Source: Rotaria sordida
Lineage: Eukaryota > Rotifera > Eurotatoria > Philodinida > Philodinidae
Direction of reading: 5' to 3'
Assembly (NCBI GenBank): GCA_905250125.1
Contig: CAJNOL010000060.1
Coordinates: 62,001 to 126,000 of the forward strand
DNA length: 64,000 nt
The notes beneath the pieces were generated by a model. That model saw only the letters and a list, made by a program, of their open reading frames with translations. It did no database searches and was not told the origin of the DNA. The position numbers and the translations under genes were made by a program. Shown here piece after piece: positions 29,145-42,074 of the stretch (positions are counted from its first letter, which is position 1; each line of letters starts with the position of its first letter).

Positions 29145-30442
29145 ACAAGAACTATTATCTTTTTTTTTTTTTGTTACTGTTCATTCTATTCTAACCAGCT
29201 TTTAAGTAGATCACACATTTATATGCATTCATTTTATCCTCTGTAGATTGTTTTAAAAAAATGAAATAAATATGTTAAAATAGATAAGTTAAAAAATTAA
29301 TTTTCTATAAGATTTTTGAAATGAAAAATAAAATTATCAATTGAAGAAAATTAATTAATATAAGATAATGATTTACAGAGTTAGAAAAAAGTATTTTTCC
29401 ACAAGCGAAAAGGTTTATCGTTTTAAATATCAATATTATTTAACATTAAATTTTATGTCAAATAAAAGGTCGTACAGAATAGAATTTAGTTGTATAATTT
29501 GATCATTCATAGAATAATCAGGAACTAGAGAGTTACCGGATGTTGCAACATTTCAGACATATAATTAAGGAATATATCTAATCAAGCAAGAAAAATAAAT
29601 AGATCTAAGGAAATTTTTTATCTATTAGACGTTTTAGATCATTTTAATAAGAACACTTGAATAACGGTACTAGAGTCAAAATATTGAAAAAAAATCCGAA
29701 ACAACTCTTTCTACTAGAACTATAAGTTTTTTCTTGCACGGTGTTGATCGTAGCATCATCATCATCATTCATTTATTAAATTTAAAGAACTTTTTATTCA
29801 AATGATCAGTAAAGAGAACTCTACAAAATCTGGAAAGGTCATTAATGTTATTATCATTTGTATTTGGAGCTATTCTCTTTCTTCTCTGGAAATATATTAT
29901 TTGCAATATCGTAGCACGCAAGAAAATTGAGTAAGACAATAGACAATGTAAATATTGAATCAATTATATGGATGTTTATTTATTCAATTAAACAATATTA
30001 AACAACAATAACAACAACAATATGGAAGAGTACAATGACAAAGAATTCTTTAACGATCAATAGGTCTATGATAGTTCTTCAAGGAATTTTGATTTTGTTA
30101 TAGCTAAAATAATGTGTTGTTGATAATTTTTTTTAACATCGAAACATTTACCAATTGTCATTAAGTTAATAAATATATCATGAATAATATATTTTTTTCG
30201 TTTATAAAATCGTTGAATTGTAAGGAAATTTCTATTCTTCAGTTCTCATATAAGACAATAAATTGCTTGTATTTTTCATTCTCATTATATCGAAATTTTT
30301 TTATTTAAAAAAAAAAAAAAAAGAAGAAGAATATTTACTATTTTTTATAAACAGAAAATTTATTGCAATAAAAAAAAAAAAAATAATTCTATACAAAACA
30401 AACAGTCAAAAATGCGTATAATTGAATAGTAGAAAATTCTTT
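29145..30442. other. convergent intergenic region
   Basis: Lies between the 3' ends of the calmodulin-like gene (plus) and the DCAF17-like gene (minus). A+T-rich with poly-A runs; no gene or long repeat seen. Confidence 0.5.
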
Positions 30443-32998
30443 TTATCTTGAACGTTCTAATGTAAATAAACGAAGTATAACTGTATGACAACTAAGTTCT
30501 TGAACAATTAATTTATCATGTTCATGCATAATTTTTAATTGATTATGTTTATTATTTTTTTTAAAATGAATATCTTGACGACATATACCTATAGGATGTT
30601 CAATAACACGTATTATAGCTATATCAGATACTTCTGATTCAAAAAGTAATGTTAATAAATTATTATATATATCAAAATAATGATCAGTTATAATTGTTGA
30701 TGATAAATCTAAAATATTTTGAGGTTTTATTTGTCGTCCATAACGTGTTATATGTCGATTATTTGATGTTATTATTGTAGTTATACCATCATCAATTGTA
30801 TATAAATGTTTAATAGATGTTAATTCATTATGTATTAATTGCCAAACATGTACAATAGATTCTCGAATATCAATTATACAATCATGATTATTTTTTGTAT
30901 CAATAAAATAAACTTGACTATGTGGAGATAAATTATCAGTCCATGATCGTTTTAAATGACCATTTAAAATAGGTGTTAAATTATTATTTATATTTAAAAT
31001 AAAATAATCTTCATTAATACGTGTAAGAAAATGTTGTGTACTACAAAAAGCATAATCAAATAATGGACGTTCACAATTAAATGTAAATAAACAAGTTGGA
31101 CAAGATGTTATTAAAACATTTATTGGTAATAATTCATTAGGATAATCATTTATTGAATGTGATTTTATTGTATATTCATCAAGAATAGCATGAAGTGAAT
31201 ATAGATTACAACTATAAAATAATAAAAACAAAAAGAACTATTGTATAGAGAATTATAAATTTAGAATAAAATTTAATTACAAAAAAAAAACAAATGATTT
31301 TATGATTAGAGAAATTTTATGAAAGTTTTCTTATATCTTAAAATAGATTCATTAGTATATGAGTGAAGAAAACAAAAAAAATGTCAATGAAAATAAATTT
31401 AATAATACAAGAAAACTAAGCATTGTATTTTATAGAGTGATGTTAAGTGTGTATAAAAATAATATTTTCCTTTTTCGAAGTCGATTTCTGTATGCTATTA
31501 TCGTATATCAATCAGTCTTAATGTATGTATACTTCAAAAAAATGATTGACTTTTAACACATGGTATCAGAACCTATGTACTTGATCTATCACTATGATTT
31601 CTCGGAAACTAAAGTAGATGGACACTTGATTTTTTTCAAGACGTGAATGATCTTAAAAAGTAGAACATCTCATATAGTAAAAACAATTTTGTAATTTATT
31701 TAAATTTATATTGTTTTGATGATTTTTCTTTCAATGGATATCTACAACATTCATTAGGTTTCAATAAGACTAATTGTTTTTTTTTTTTTTGATATATTTC
31801 AATATAAATTATGATCTATAGCAATCCATTTTCATTTGCTCTTAGTTTTGATAATCAATATCAACACTAGTATCATTAGACGTTGACAAAAAAGAATCAT
31901 AACTGTTTGATGATTATTCAAAGCTTACAAGAGAAAAAACAATAATTTTTTTTGTTTTTTGTTATTTCTAATACATACAGCGGAAATAACACTTCTTTTT
32001 TTTTTTTCTCTCTTATCAAGTATTCAAAATGTAATTTGAATAGTAACACTCTTGTCATTGACTAGAAGCATTTACACAAAAGAAAAATAATGAAACGAAG
32101 CGTAATGTCTCATGTTTAATTAAAGAAAAAAGTAAATCAGTTCATTGATTTAGAAAGATGAATTCTACTGTTAATTATACTAAAAAACTAGTTGTTATGC
32201 TTTTTTTTTTGTTTTGTTCAATTAAATTTCTAAAAAAAAAAACAAAAATTTCTTAATAAAATAATTTTACCTATTTCGTTGATTTTGTACAATAAGTAAT
32301 TCATGTGTTATAGTTGCTTGTTTAAGATCATTACCAAATATATGAGGTTCAATTAAAAAAACATAACTAAGCCAATGTGGCCATATTCTTAATAAAATAA
32401 AAAGATGTGATCGTTGTTTATAACGTGTATGTATTGATATCATATGAGTATGTTCATGATATTCAAATGATTTTTCAAGAAATTTAACTGGAATTTCACA
32501 TTGAAAACAAATACCATGTGATGGCATACGTAATTTTAATTTAAAATCATATAAAAATAAACGTTGATCAGCTGTCATTAATATAAAACCATCTTGTTTA
32601 AAAAAATTTCGATTTTGAAAATCACTATATGTACATATACCAATAAAAACAATTTTAAATGTAAATAAATCTTCACCAATTAATATTAAATTATTTTTAT
32701 TTATTATATATAAACGAAGATTATTTAATAATAATGTTAACATATAATGACCAAGAATAAATGTTGATTTATTTGGTAATAATTTATGTTCAGATATTTG
32801 ATTTGATTCTTGAAATTGACATGAATAATTTGATTTAAGTAAACGTCGAAGACATATTTCATTAATAATTGTTGTTGTTGATGATGAACAATAAGGACGT
32901 ATATGATATAAACATGAATATAATGATAATTGTTCAATAGGAATATTTGATCGACGATTTATTAAAGAACGAATACGATTAGAACGAAATGATGACAT
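30443..32998 (-). CDS. DCAF17: DDB1- and CUL4-associated factor 17-like protein
   Basis: DCAF17 is a putative substrate receptor of CUL4-DDB1 ubiquitin ligases; its human gene is linked to Woodhouse-Sakati syndrome. Two exons, 32271-32998 and 30443-31211, join in phase 2 (AG|T) to 498 residues (human 520). The joined region around the splice, IFGNDLKQATITHELLIV followed by LYSLHAILDEY, aligns with the human segment IFGNVTDATLSHGILIV...LYSFQTIAEQ. Shorter matches follow downstream (a VYFIDTK / IYFHPDA stretch). Overall identity is low, so the call rests on these anchor segments and matching length. The 1.06-kb intron is unusually long for this window. The ATG is three bases after an AG acceptor-like site, 128 bp from the ataxin-3 stop. 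Confidence 0.82.
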
Positions 32999-33126
32999 GA
33001 TCTAAAAATATTAGAAAATAAAAGTATTCTGGAATTTCATGAATAATAAATATGTAAAGAAAATAAAAATAAAATTAGAAAAATAGAATTATCACAATGT
33101 TCATTCACGGATTGTTTAGGGATGAT

Positions 33127-36100
33127 CTAATCATCGAAATTTGTTTGTTGAGAAATTATTGATCTATCTCTATTACCATACATTCTTAGACGACGTCGAC
33201 GTAATTCTAAAAACAAAAAAAAAAAAAGAACATTAAAGATATCACAAAAAATTAGTTATATTTTAAGATCGATTTTAAAATGTCTTAGTTTTTTTTTTTT
33301 TTGAAAACTTCGTTTGATTTATTTATTTTTTAATGCACATGATATAGGAATCCTGCAACATCAACTCAAAACTTTTTGAAAACTGCGATAATAAGAATTT
33401 CTGTTTAGTCATGTTACAATTCGATAACTTTCTAGATAAAAATGATGTATCATCTATGTTCGTTTTCCGCTAATACCTATATCTATGATGTGCAAAGAAT
33501 AGTACGAAAAATATTATTTGTTTTGAAAGTAATATGATGAGAAAATTGCATAATCAATATGTGATGCTACGAAAAACTGCTTGAGTTTTTGTAATCTCTC
33601 CAAACACTGAACAAATTTCAATGTAGCAGATGTAGAGATCTAGTATTGTGTTGCTGATTTACAAAAAAAAAACGTTCTTCGAAATCAAAAAACAAATTGA
33701 TTCCTAAACCACAACAAAGACTATAGTAACACAATATTGTTTCAAATAGCTTGCCTTCGATATTTATTGAATTCGTGGTATCGGGATCTGTTACTGTCGG
33801 TGGAGGTGAATTCGTATTTGTTGATGGTGATGAATATGACGTCGGATTATTTATTGCTATTCGTTCTGAATTGATTATTGGTGTTTGTTCTGAATTTATC
33901 GTTGGTATTGGTGATGAATTTTTAGTTGTTATTGGAATTGATTCTGGAGTTTCTTCAACTTGTTTTGTTTCGGAATTATTACTTTTTAAACTAGCAGCAA
34001 TAGCTGCTTCAAGATTTTGTTGATTTATCTTTTCTATATGATCCATATTAAAAGAAATATTTGCATCTGTGTTTATTATCGATGGATCAAGTAAATAATC
34101 GGGCATCCTATCTTGCCATATATCATCTTCGTCATTTCCAAATCCTATATTTGGTATAGTCATTCGCTGAACACCAAGATTATCAATCGATGTGTTATTT
34201 CTCTGTGATGATCGATTTATAATAATCATTTGACGAGTTACTTCCATCCCCTGTTGTTGTGATTTATTTGAGTTATCAGGCTTTGGTTCTTCAATTATAT
34301 TTTGTGTTAGTATTCGTTCTGAATTCACCGCTGGTGTTGGTGATAAATTCATTGTTGGTGTCGATGACGAATTGATGATCGGTGTTTGTTCTAAATTCAC
34401 CATTGGTATTCGTTTTGAATCCATATTTGGTGCTGGTGATGAATTTATCATTGATGTCTGTGCTGAATTCATCGCTGGTGCTGGCGACGAATTGATGGTT
34501 GGTTGTTGCTCTGAATTAATCGTTGATGTTCGTTCTGAATTCATTGCTGTTGTTGATGATGGTGGCAAATTGATGGTTGGTGTTCGTTCTGAATTTACCA
34601 TTGGTATTCTCTCTGAACTGATCGTTGGTGTTTGTGGTGAATTCATCGTTGATGTTAATGATGAGTTGATGGTCGGTGTTCGTTCTGAATTCATCGTTAG
34701 TATTGATGCTGAATTTTTAGTTGTTATTGGAATTGATTCTGGAGTTTTTTCAACTTGTTTTGTTTCGGAATTGTTACTTTTTAAACTAGCAGCAATAGCT
34801 GCTTTAAGACGTTGTTCATTCAACTTTTCTGTGCGATCCATATCAAAAGAGATATCTGCATCTACATCTATTGCTGATGGATCAAGTAAATAATCAGATA
34901 CCATATCTTCCCATATATCATCTTCCTCATTTTCAAATCTCATATTTGTTATAGACGCTCGCTGAACACCATGATTATCAACTAATGTGTTATTTCCATG
35001 TGATGATCGATTTACAACAATCATTTGACGAGTTACTGCCATTCTCTGTTGTTGTGATTTATTTGAACTATTAGGCTGTGGTTGTTCAATTATATATTCT
35101 GATATGTATTCAGTTATTATATGAGATCCTTGACGTGGTTCATTTAAATTATTAGTAAGTGGATTGTCAATCATAGGTTTTTCTAAATTTTCAGTTAATA
35201 CTTGTCGAAGATGACGATGTTTTGGACAGTTGCAATGTTTTATTTGTTCATTAATGTTATCTTTTGACTTCGCTGAAAGGAGTAGAAGATAACGAGAATG
35301 ATTATGTTGAGGATTTGAAGTATGCATATGTGTTGGGATTTGATCATCAATCAAATGTTTCGGTGCGTATGCCATTATCTTTTGCATTATTTGTGGATCA
35401 TGTGGGTTTTTTTGATATTCATCATATAACTCTTTTGGTACGCGTAAAGTTTGAGAACCGTCCATAACTTTATCATCCATAACTAATTTTGGTAAATCTT
35501 TGGTTAAAATAACATATTCCCGCATGCTTATTGGATTAGTTGTTAACTGTTGATCAGCTAAACAGTCTGGTAAAGATCCATGTACAATAAATACTGAATA
35601 ACCATTTTCTTGTATGAGATTTAAATATACAGTTAATTGTTGATCGGGTACTAATTCTGGTACATAATAAAAGGAATTTAAATTAAAATATTGTCTACCA
35701 AATCGTCTTATAGTAAACCAATGTAAACCTAAGTTACAAATATAAGCTTGAATAGTTTGAGGACTAGTACGTGCTTGTTTAGCAATATCTTCTTGACTTG
35801 CATAAGATATTAATTCAAGATCGAACATTTTTAATGCTAATTGTAATACTTGAATATTAAAAAAACCGGTATCTTTAAAAAAAAAAAAATTTTTTTTATC
35901 GACAAAAAATTTTCTAAATATTCAACAAACCATCCATATTCTCAGATTCAAATATTGTATGTGTTAATACATTATTTTCTTCTTTATCCAGTTCACTAGA
36001 AAGAATAAATTGAATTGATAATATATAAATATTGATTATTTCATTTACCGAGCTATATCAGCTAAATTATCAGCTGAAAATACTGGAGTTTGTACAAGAT

Positions 36101-36179
36101 TATTTAATGCATGTTGAGCACAAAGAGCACCCTGTTGATGTTCATGATATATTCCTGTTCGTTCCTTTACTTTATCCAT
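33127..36179 (-). CDS. ATXN3: ataxin-3 (Josephin deubiquitinase) with duplicated UIM region
   Basis: Ataxin-3 trims polyubiquitin chains and works with VCP/p97. Four exons (36049-36179, 35931-35995, 33755-35872, 33127-33206) give 797 residues, over twice the human length of about 360. The Josephin domain covers about residues 1-180 with catalytic Cys20 (GALCAQHALNNL), His116 (LHWFTIRRFG) and Asn131 (FNLNS). Two UIM-like motifs (LKAAIAASLKS, LEAAIAASLKS) lie near residues 420 and 690, each in a copy of a 265-residue tandem duplication. Low-complexity repeats of the type TPTINSER follow each. The last exon encodes EELRRRRLRMYG, matching the VCP-binding EELRKRREAYF of human ataxin-3. The final intron begins GCAAGC (GC-AG). 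Without that splice the frame would read into a nonconserved tail. There is no polyglutamine tract. Confidence 0.95.
33755..35110 (-). repeat. 795-bp internal tandem duplication in ataxin-3 exon 3
   Basis: Two tandem copies offset by 795 bp (265 codons): for example the segment read from 35040 recurs from 34245. Each copy holds a Q-rich stretch, a VTRQMI.VNRSS segment, an acidic EDDIW segment, a UIM, and a serine/threonine/proline repeat of 7-8 residues. The copies differ by scattered substitutions and by the number of short repeats, which is higher in the first copy. Confidence 0.85.
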
Positions 36180-36289
36180 CTAAAAGTGAAAAAAAAAACA
36201 TATTTATTGTAAACAAACAATGTGCAAAAAAACAAAAGAAATTTATCAAAAAAAAACAGAAATTTATCAAAGAAAACGAAAAAAATAAT

Positions 36290-38801
36290 TTATTGATTAT
36301 TCATCGAACGTGGAACAGATGATGATCGATTAATACTACAAATAGATAACAGTATAGAAAATAATAAAAATTAAAAACAGACAATAAAAAATAATAACCT
36401 TTTCGTTTGTTGAATCGAACGTTTTTGATTTTGTGTAGCACTACGAATACTACCCATAGAATATGCTTGTTGAGTTTGTCCTGTTGAATTTTGTTGATTT
36501 AATGGTTTAGGATTTCTAAAAAGAAAAAATAAAGTTATAATGAAATAAAAATAAACATTTATATTAAAATCAAACTTTGATGAATTATTTGTATTTCGTT
36601 GAAATACTTTTTCTGCATTAAATTGAATTAAATTCAATGATGATATATCATCATTTGAATGAGAAATTAATAAAGCAGGTATAATTGCATAATACCAATG
36701 TAATATATAAGGTGGAATACCAAAATCAGTATATTTATATTGCCAATAAGGTAAACCACAATGAAGAAGAAATAGACGATAATAATCAGTAAATGTTGAA
36801 GCAAGTCGATAAAATTGTAATGAACGATCCATAAACCAAATACTTATATCACGATTCTATGTTAAAAACAAAATATAATATTACTGAATGTATTCATAGA
36901 ACTTTTTATCTTTCAAAAGATAGAAGTTGATTAAATTGTCAACTGTGCATAAAAAAAAACGAACTCCGATGTATGTTTTCTTTTTTTTTTTTTAGAGATG
37001 TAATTTCTCAGGAAAAGATTGTTTAAAACTCTGTTAGACTAAGAAAGCTTAAAAGGACTCGGATACATAGTCTATTGATAAAGAGTTGTGGTTCTGTTAA
37101 TGAAATTTTTAGTAAGAAGAAGATATTTTCGAAAAAAACTAAAACAATGAGTTTTGACTTGAAATTTTCTCTATCGACAGATTTACTTGTCACTAGTTAG
37201 TCAACGGAAGCGAACATGTCTTTCTCGAGTTATTCAATTTCCAAAAAAACAAACAATCAGCAGTTTAGTATAGACGGCTCAGCAATCGAATCTATCTAGA
37301 CATTGAATATTTCGAGAAAGACATGTTCGTTTTCTTTGACTATCCAATGATCATTATCATGCGCGTCGATAAACAAAATTTCAAGTTAAAACTTTTTGTT
37401 TTAAGGGTTTTCTGAAAATATCTTGCTCTTAGTAAAAATTTCATTAAAACAACTATAACTGTTTATTAGTAGATTGTGTATCCGAATCCTTTTAAGCTTT
37501 TTCTTAGTTTCACAAGAGTTTATTCGTAAGCATATATATTAAGTTGAACGACGTCCAACAGTTGGATATGTTCTCTCGTAAGTAACTTTCATACAGAGAT
37601 AGAGAATCTATCCGCAGTTTGTAGCAACACTCCCGAAGAAAAGTGATCTGCCGAGAAAAATCAGGAAAACTTGAAACATTGGAAAATATCAATGAACTGT
37701 TTAATGAGAAAAATTGTCTACTTTTAAATCTTAGTATTGTTTCAATAAATAGGCAACGATTTATCTTATACTTTAATCGTTTAGAAAAATTTTCCTTGCG
37801 CTTTCTGCTTGTTCCAGCAAAAGATTCGATAGATTCTACTTCCCTACTTTCACACACCCATACTAAAATCTTCGAAGAAATTCGAATCTAATTTTTATTA
37901 AAACCTCTTCGACATCTTGATATGAACTTCTTTTACATGTACAACTTTCGTACTCTTACAAATGCTCTAGATTGTAAAATTCTATTCAACAATAGATAAT
38001 TTTGATAAATTTTTACAAACTATCTAAATCACATTTCAAATTTGCTTATGATTATTTAAAATAGTAGAACGAATTCAAGCATATATATATATATATATAT
38101 ATTATTCTTAGTATTAATACATACTGGACCATAGACAAGACAAACACGTTCTTGTTCATCGCAAGAATCAAGTTCAAATATATACCATGAACGAGAATTG
38201 AATCGAGGTGAATCTAAAATTATTTTGAATTCATAATATGATTTACTATTAAAAAAAATAATATACCATTCTCAGCAAAATCATTCAATTCATCAACTGC
38301 CGTCTGTTTGGATCCTGATGATGTTATTCTTGTTAAATCATTTAATGAATTTATATGCATTTTACCAATAACTGTAGGTATCAAAGCTTGAGGAAGAAAA
38401 AATAATCAACAAAATCAATTTTTATTTTGATTGTTTATTAGATATATATATATTTACTATTATTTCCTGTTTTAATTGACCATCGTATTTCAAGTCCATC
38501 TGACATTGTATAGAATTTTTTCAGATCATCAGGTAATTCACATTCATTTTTCTATGCGAGATAAAACAAAACAAAATAAATATTATATTTTCATTTGATT
38601 CTATCAAATTATCTTACTTCTTCCCAACGTAGAAAAGCATCTGACGAACATGTACCTTTATCTTTTACATAAACTCGATCAATTTCAGCTCGTTGTTCTA
38701 ATTAATAAATTGATTATTTATTCATATATATACATTTCAAAAACAAAAAAGTAATATCATATACCTAAATAATTAATAACGGCTGTTGTTGCAGGATCCA
38801 T
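36290..38801 (-). CDS. TPGS2: tubulin polyglutamylase complex subunit 2
   Basis: TPGS2 is a noncatalytic subunit of the TTLL1 tubulin polyglutamylase complex, which modifies microtubules in cilia and neurons. Eight exons (38765-38801, 38618-38697, 38458-38551, 38267-38386, 38125-38213, 36576-36856, 36399-36515, 36290-36335) join in phase to 287 residues (human 300). Anchors against the human protein are ELPDDLKKFYTMSDGL, INSLNDLTRIT, FNSRSWYIFELDSC and then IWFMDRSLQFY..STFTDYYRLFLLHCGLPYWQY, the last being the most conserved block. The C-terminus is Ser/Gln-rich and variable, as in other species. The 1.27-kb intron 5 contains a foldback element. The gene lies 101 bp downstream of PET100 and 110 bp upstream of ataxin-3. 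Confidence 0.94.
37029..37518. repeat. foldback element in TPGS2 intron 5
   Basis: Inverted arms of about 215 bp (37029-37243 and 37299-37518), for example CGAACATGTCTTTCTCGA near 37211 against its reverse complement near 37314. Part of the arm (AGTTATAGTTGTTTTAATGA) resembles the foldback in the TPD52 intron. Open frames to its right (37510-37891) have no recognisable similarity. Confidence 0.8.
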
Positions 38802-38902
38802 ACATTCTATTTTCAAAAATAAAATTCTATTTATCTACAATATATTTTCTACATAAACAAAAATTTTATAACTAATAAAAATCAAAAAAAAACTGATATT
38901 AT

Positions 38903-39295
38903 TCAAGATGCATTTGAATCTTTTTGTTTTGTTTGAAAATGACTCATTTGTTCAAGAACTTCAGTTTCTCGACGAAGTCGTTCACGTTCTTTTAATTGTC
39001 GAATTAATTCATCCTAATATAAATAAAAAACATTTTTTCATTATTGATTCAAAATATTAATTATTTAAATTTACACGTTCAGGATTTGGTGGTGGATGAT
39101 ATCGTTTTCGAGCTTCAATAACTTGATCTTTGAATAATTCAGGTCGACTGAATAAAAACATAGCCATAAGTGGAAAACTTACGTAGCATGCCATGCCTTG
39201 AATATAAAATATTTAGTCTTCGAATATCGGGTTATTTTTTTTTTTTTTGTTTTTGCTCGTTACTTACGAAAAACTTCTAATTTCCAACCTCCCAT
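38903..39295 (-). CDS. PET100: PET100-like cytochrome c oxidase assembly protein
   Basis: PET100 is a small inner-mitochondrial-membrane chaperone needed for complex IV assembly. Three exons (39268-39295, 39075-39196, 38903-39013) give 86 residues (human 73). The protein starts MGGWKLEVFRM (human MGVKLEIFRM). A membrane segment follows at about 11-27 (YVSFPLMAMFLFS), then an acidic ELFKDQVI, a PP motif before the coiled-coil-like basic tail, and an Arg/Glu-rich C-terminus. The match in order, spacing and size is good for so short a protein. The first exon is only 28 bp, so automated annotation is likely to miss the start. Confidence 0.92.
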
Positions 39296-39817
39296 ATCTA
39301 AAATAATCATTTAAATAATTCAGATATATCAATGATAAAGTTATTTTTGAACTCTTTTTTTTTTTTGTTGTTTTTATTCAGAATAGAAGAAAAAAAAACT
39401 TAATAGAAATACGTAACGACAACAGAAAAAAAAACGATGAAAATGACATGAGTCTATACAACAATACCGAAGACAAAGAAATAATAAGATGAGTAAAATG
39501 ACTTTATTGAAATGTTACTTTTGGATTATGATATATGCGTTTTTTTTTCACAAATTTTAACTTCAATAAATATGATACAGATCAATAAAGAATAATATAT
39601 ACGAGAACAGAAAAAAACAACAAGACAAATGATTGAATAAGTATGTATGTTGATAAATATACGAAGAAGAAATTAGATTAGTTAAAACCCAAGAAGACAA
39701 ACAAAAAAACGAATAAATAAATTAAAAATGTTTTTCTTTTTATCATTAATATTTGGCTGCAATCGATGTACAGATATATATTTTTATTTTATATTGCTTT
39801 TGTATTTATTTATTTAT

Positions 39818-41928
39818 TTATTTATTTGTTAAATCTTTTTTTTCATTTGAATTATCACTAAAATTAAGATAATCATCATGCGATACGCTAGTAGACATAG
39901 ATACACCTGCAGCGCCATGACTCGTATCATCTGGATTATTTCCATTAAAATGCATTGCTGATTTTGATGGTGTCATTTTTGATTTAACAGCAGTAACAGT
40001 TGAACCAAGTGTGTTTTCAAATGTTTTGAAATAATTTGAATCTTACAAATGAAAATATAATATAAGAAAATAATAATAATAATAAAAGAAAAATAATTAT
40101 TACTTCTAATAGAACCAAGACGTGATTTAACTGTTGTATTAACCGTTTGTAAAGCTGGAGCAATTTTATTCGAAGCAGCTTGTAATGTTTCAGCTGTTTT
40201 TTGATATGCTGTTGATGATTTAATATCATGAACAGTTTCTTGCCAATCTTGTTTAAGATCATCAACAAAACCAACACCTAATAATGTTTTAAGTTCACTT
40301 TCACGTTTTAATTTAGCTCCAAGCACTTGACGTAATGTTACGATTTCATCTTGAACCTTCATTAATTCTAAAAACAAATCAAATTAGATGAAATTTTATA
40401 CATCTGTAAAATTTAATAAAATAGATTTTCAAAAAGTATGTTTATATAAATAATAGACTCTACAATAAAAATGTTTGATTAACTTCTTCAGATCTCGATT
40501 GAATAATAATCTATAACATGAAACTCTTGACACGACATATTCACTCATCTTTCGGTCACTATGATTAAAGCCAGAAGCAGTTGATTGTATAACTATCAGT
40601 ATATTATGTAAAAAAAATTCAAAATGTGTCTATGCACAGTGAAATAGCGGTTTTGGCATAGTCTTTAGTATATATAGTTTGTATCTTGGAACAACTTCAA
40701 CTGAACATTATTGTAGAACATTGAATTCTGTAGAAATTAAGACATTACAATAAGCGAAATCTCATGTATGTATTTCCACTAAAGAGTTAGTTTCTATGGG
40801 AATTGATATTGCGCAAAAAACCGCTGTTTACAAAAACTGCTTGTAAAAATACAAAACTTTACCAAAACTTTCGTGCCATAGGTTAAAATTTTGAAGTTAG
40901 TTTGGCTATGTGTATGTCTTGTATTCGATCGTCTCATTAAAATATAAGAAAATATCGTTTTTTAATCATCTTAAACAATATGAACTAATGTTCAAAATAG
41001 TTTTTCAAGGCTAGATTAGTTTCGAGAATGATAAACTATCTTCTAACTATTAGTTATCAAATTGTAGCTCAAGATAGAAGATTAGTTTGATGTAGAACTA
41101 ATTTCCATATATATATATATATTGAGTATCTTCAAAAACTCAGTCACGAATTTTTTTATGTTAAATTATTCATCAATTGAAACCTACTAATGAGGGAATC
41201 TTCCCAACTTGAAACACACTTTTGAGTTCGATCTCTCTACATAAGATAGACTCCACTAAAGTTTTAAAAACTGCAAAATGATAAGGGCTCCTAGACTTTC
41301 CCTATATAGTTATAGTTATTTTATTGAAATTTTATTCATAGATAGGTTTACTTGTGATTGGAATGTTCTGAAAATTTCAGCTCAAAACAATATTTCCTTC
41401 ATGAAATATTGAATTTTCAAAAACAACCAACATTCTCGAATCTTTCGTGGACTATGAGTTATTTTTTGAAGAATTCAATATCTGATCAAGAAAACATTCT
41501 TTTGAGCTACAATTTTCAGGACATTCTGGCCTACAAATAAACCTATCTATAAGTAACATTTCAATAAAATAACTATAACTTTGTAGGGAAAGTCTGGGAG
41601 TCTTTATCATTTTGCAGTTTTTAAAACTTCATTGGAGTCTATCTTATGTAGAGAGTCTAATGTCAAAAGTAATTTTCAATTCGGGAAGATTTGATTGTAA
41701 GGACAGCAGTAAAAGATATAGGTTAATGTTTGTTTAAACCTACACTGATCAAACATGTCATTTATGAAAATAATCGAAAAAGTTACCTTGTCGATAATCT
41801 TCTTCTGGTTTAAATCCATTATCTTCTCGTAATTCGAATCGTTGTGGATTACTTTCCATAGTTGATGTATTTAATTCAGAATCATCATCGAATGGTTTTG
41901 GCATTTTAGTTGATTGTTGATTATCCAT
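39818..41928 (-). CDS. tumour protein D52 family protein
   Basis: TPD52-family proteins are coiled-coil adaptors in vesicle trafficking. Three exons (41787-41928, 40104-40367, 39818-40041) join in phase to 209 residues, a usual length. The N-terminus is acidic and nonconserved. The coiled coil includes ELMKVQDEIVTLRQVLGAK, matching the human TPD52L2 EEIVTLRQVLAAK. It is followed by DLKQDWQETV, a TSAYQKTAETL-like segment, and RNSNYFKTFE, matching RNSATFKSFE. The paralogue cannot be assigned because invertebrates usually have one gene. Intron 1 (1.42 kb) contains a foldback element. An AG acceptor-like site lies about 24 bases before the ATG. Confidence 0.93.
41197..41691. repeat. foldback element in TPD52-like intron 1
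   Basis: Almost the whole 495 bp is an inverted repeat. It starts AATCTTCCC and ends GGGAAGATT, with long matched blocks such as CTACATAAGATAGACTCCA (41238-41256) and its reverse complement near 41635. The arms are about 240 bp with a short centre near 41445. Confidence 0.85.
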
Positions 41929-42074
41929 TTTTTTTTTCAAACAATGAATTTATATCTAAAAAGTAAAAAAATAAAAATTATATTTTATAATCATTCATGC
42001 AGAATTATTTATTTACAAAAACAAAGAAATAATTTATAAATATCTGAAAAAAAAGAACTTTTTTAAAATATATT

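Noticed and set aside
33751..34893. Plus-strand frames of 90 and 173 codons opposite ataxin-3
   Set aside because: They are antisense shadows of the repetitive ataxin-3 exon; the repeat unit keeps the opposite strand open.
37510..37891. Open frames on both strands right of the TPGS2 intron foldback
   Set aside because: They lie within a TPGS2 intron, overlap each other antisense, and have no recognisable product.
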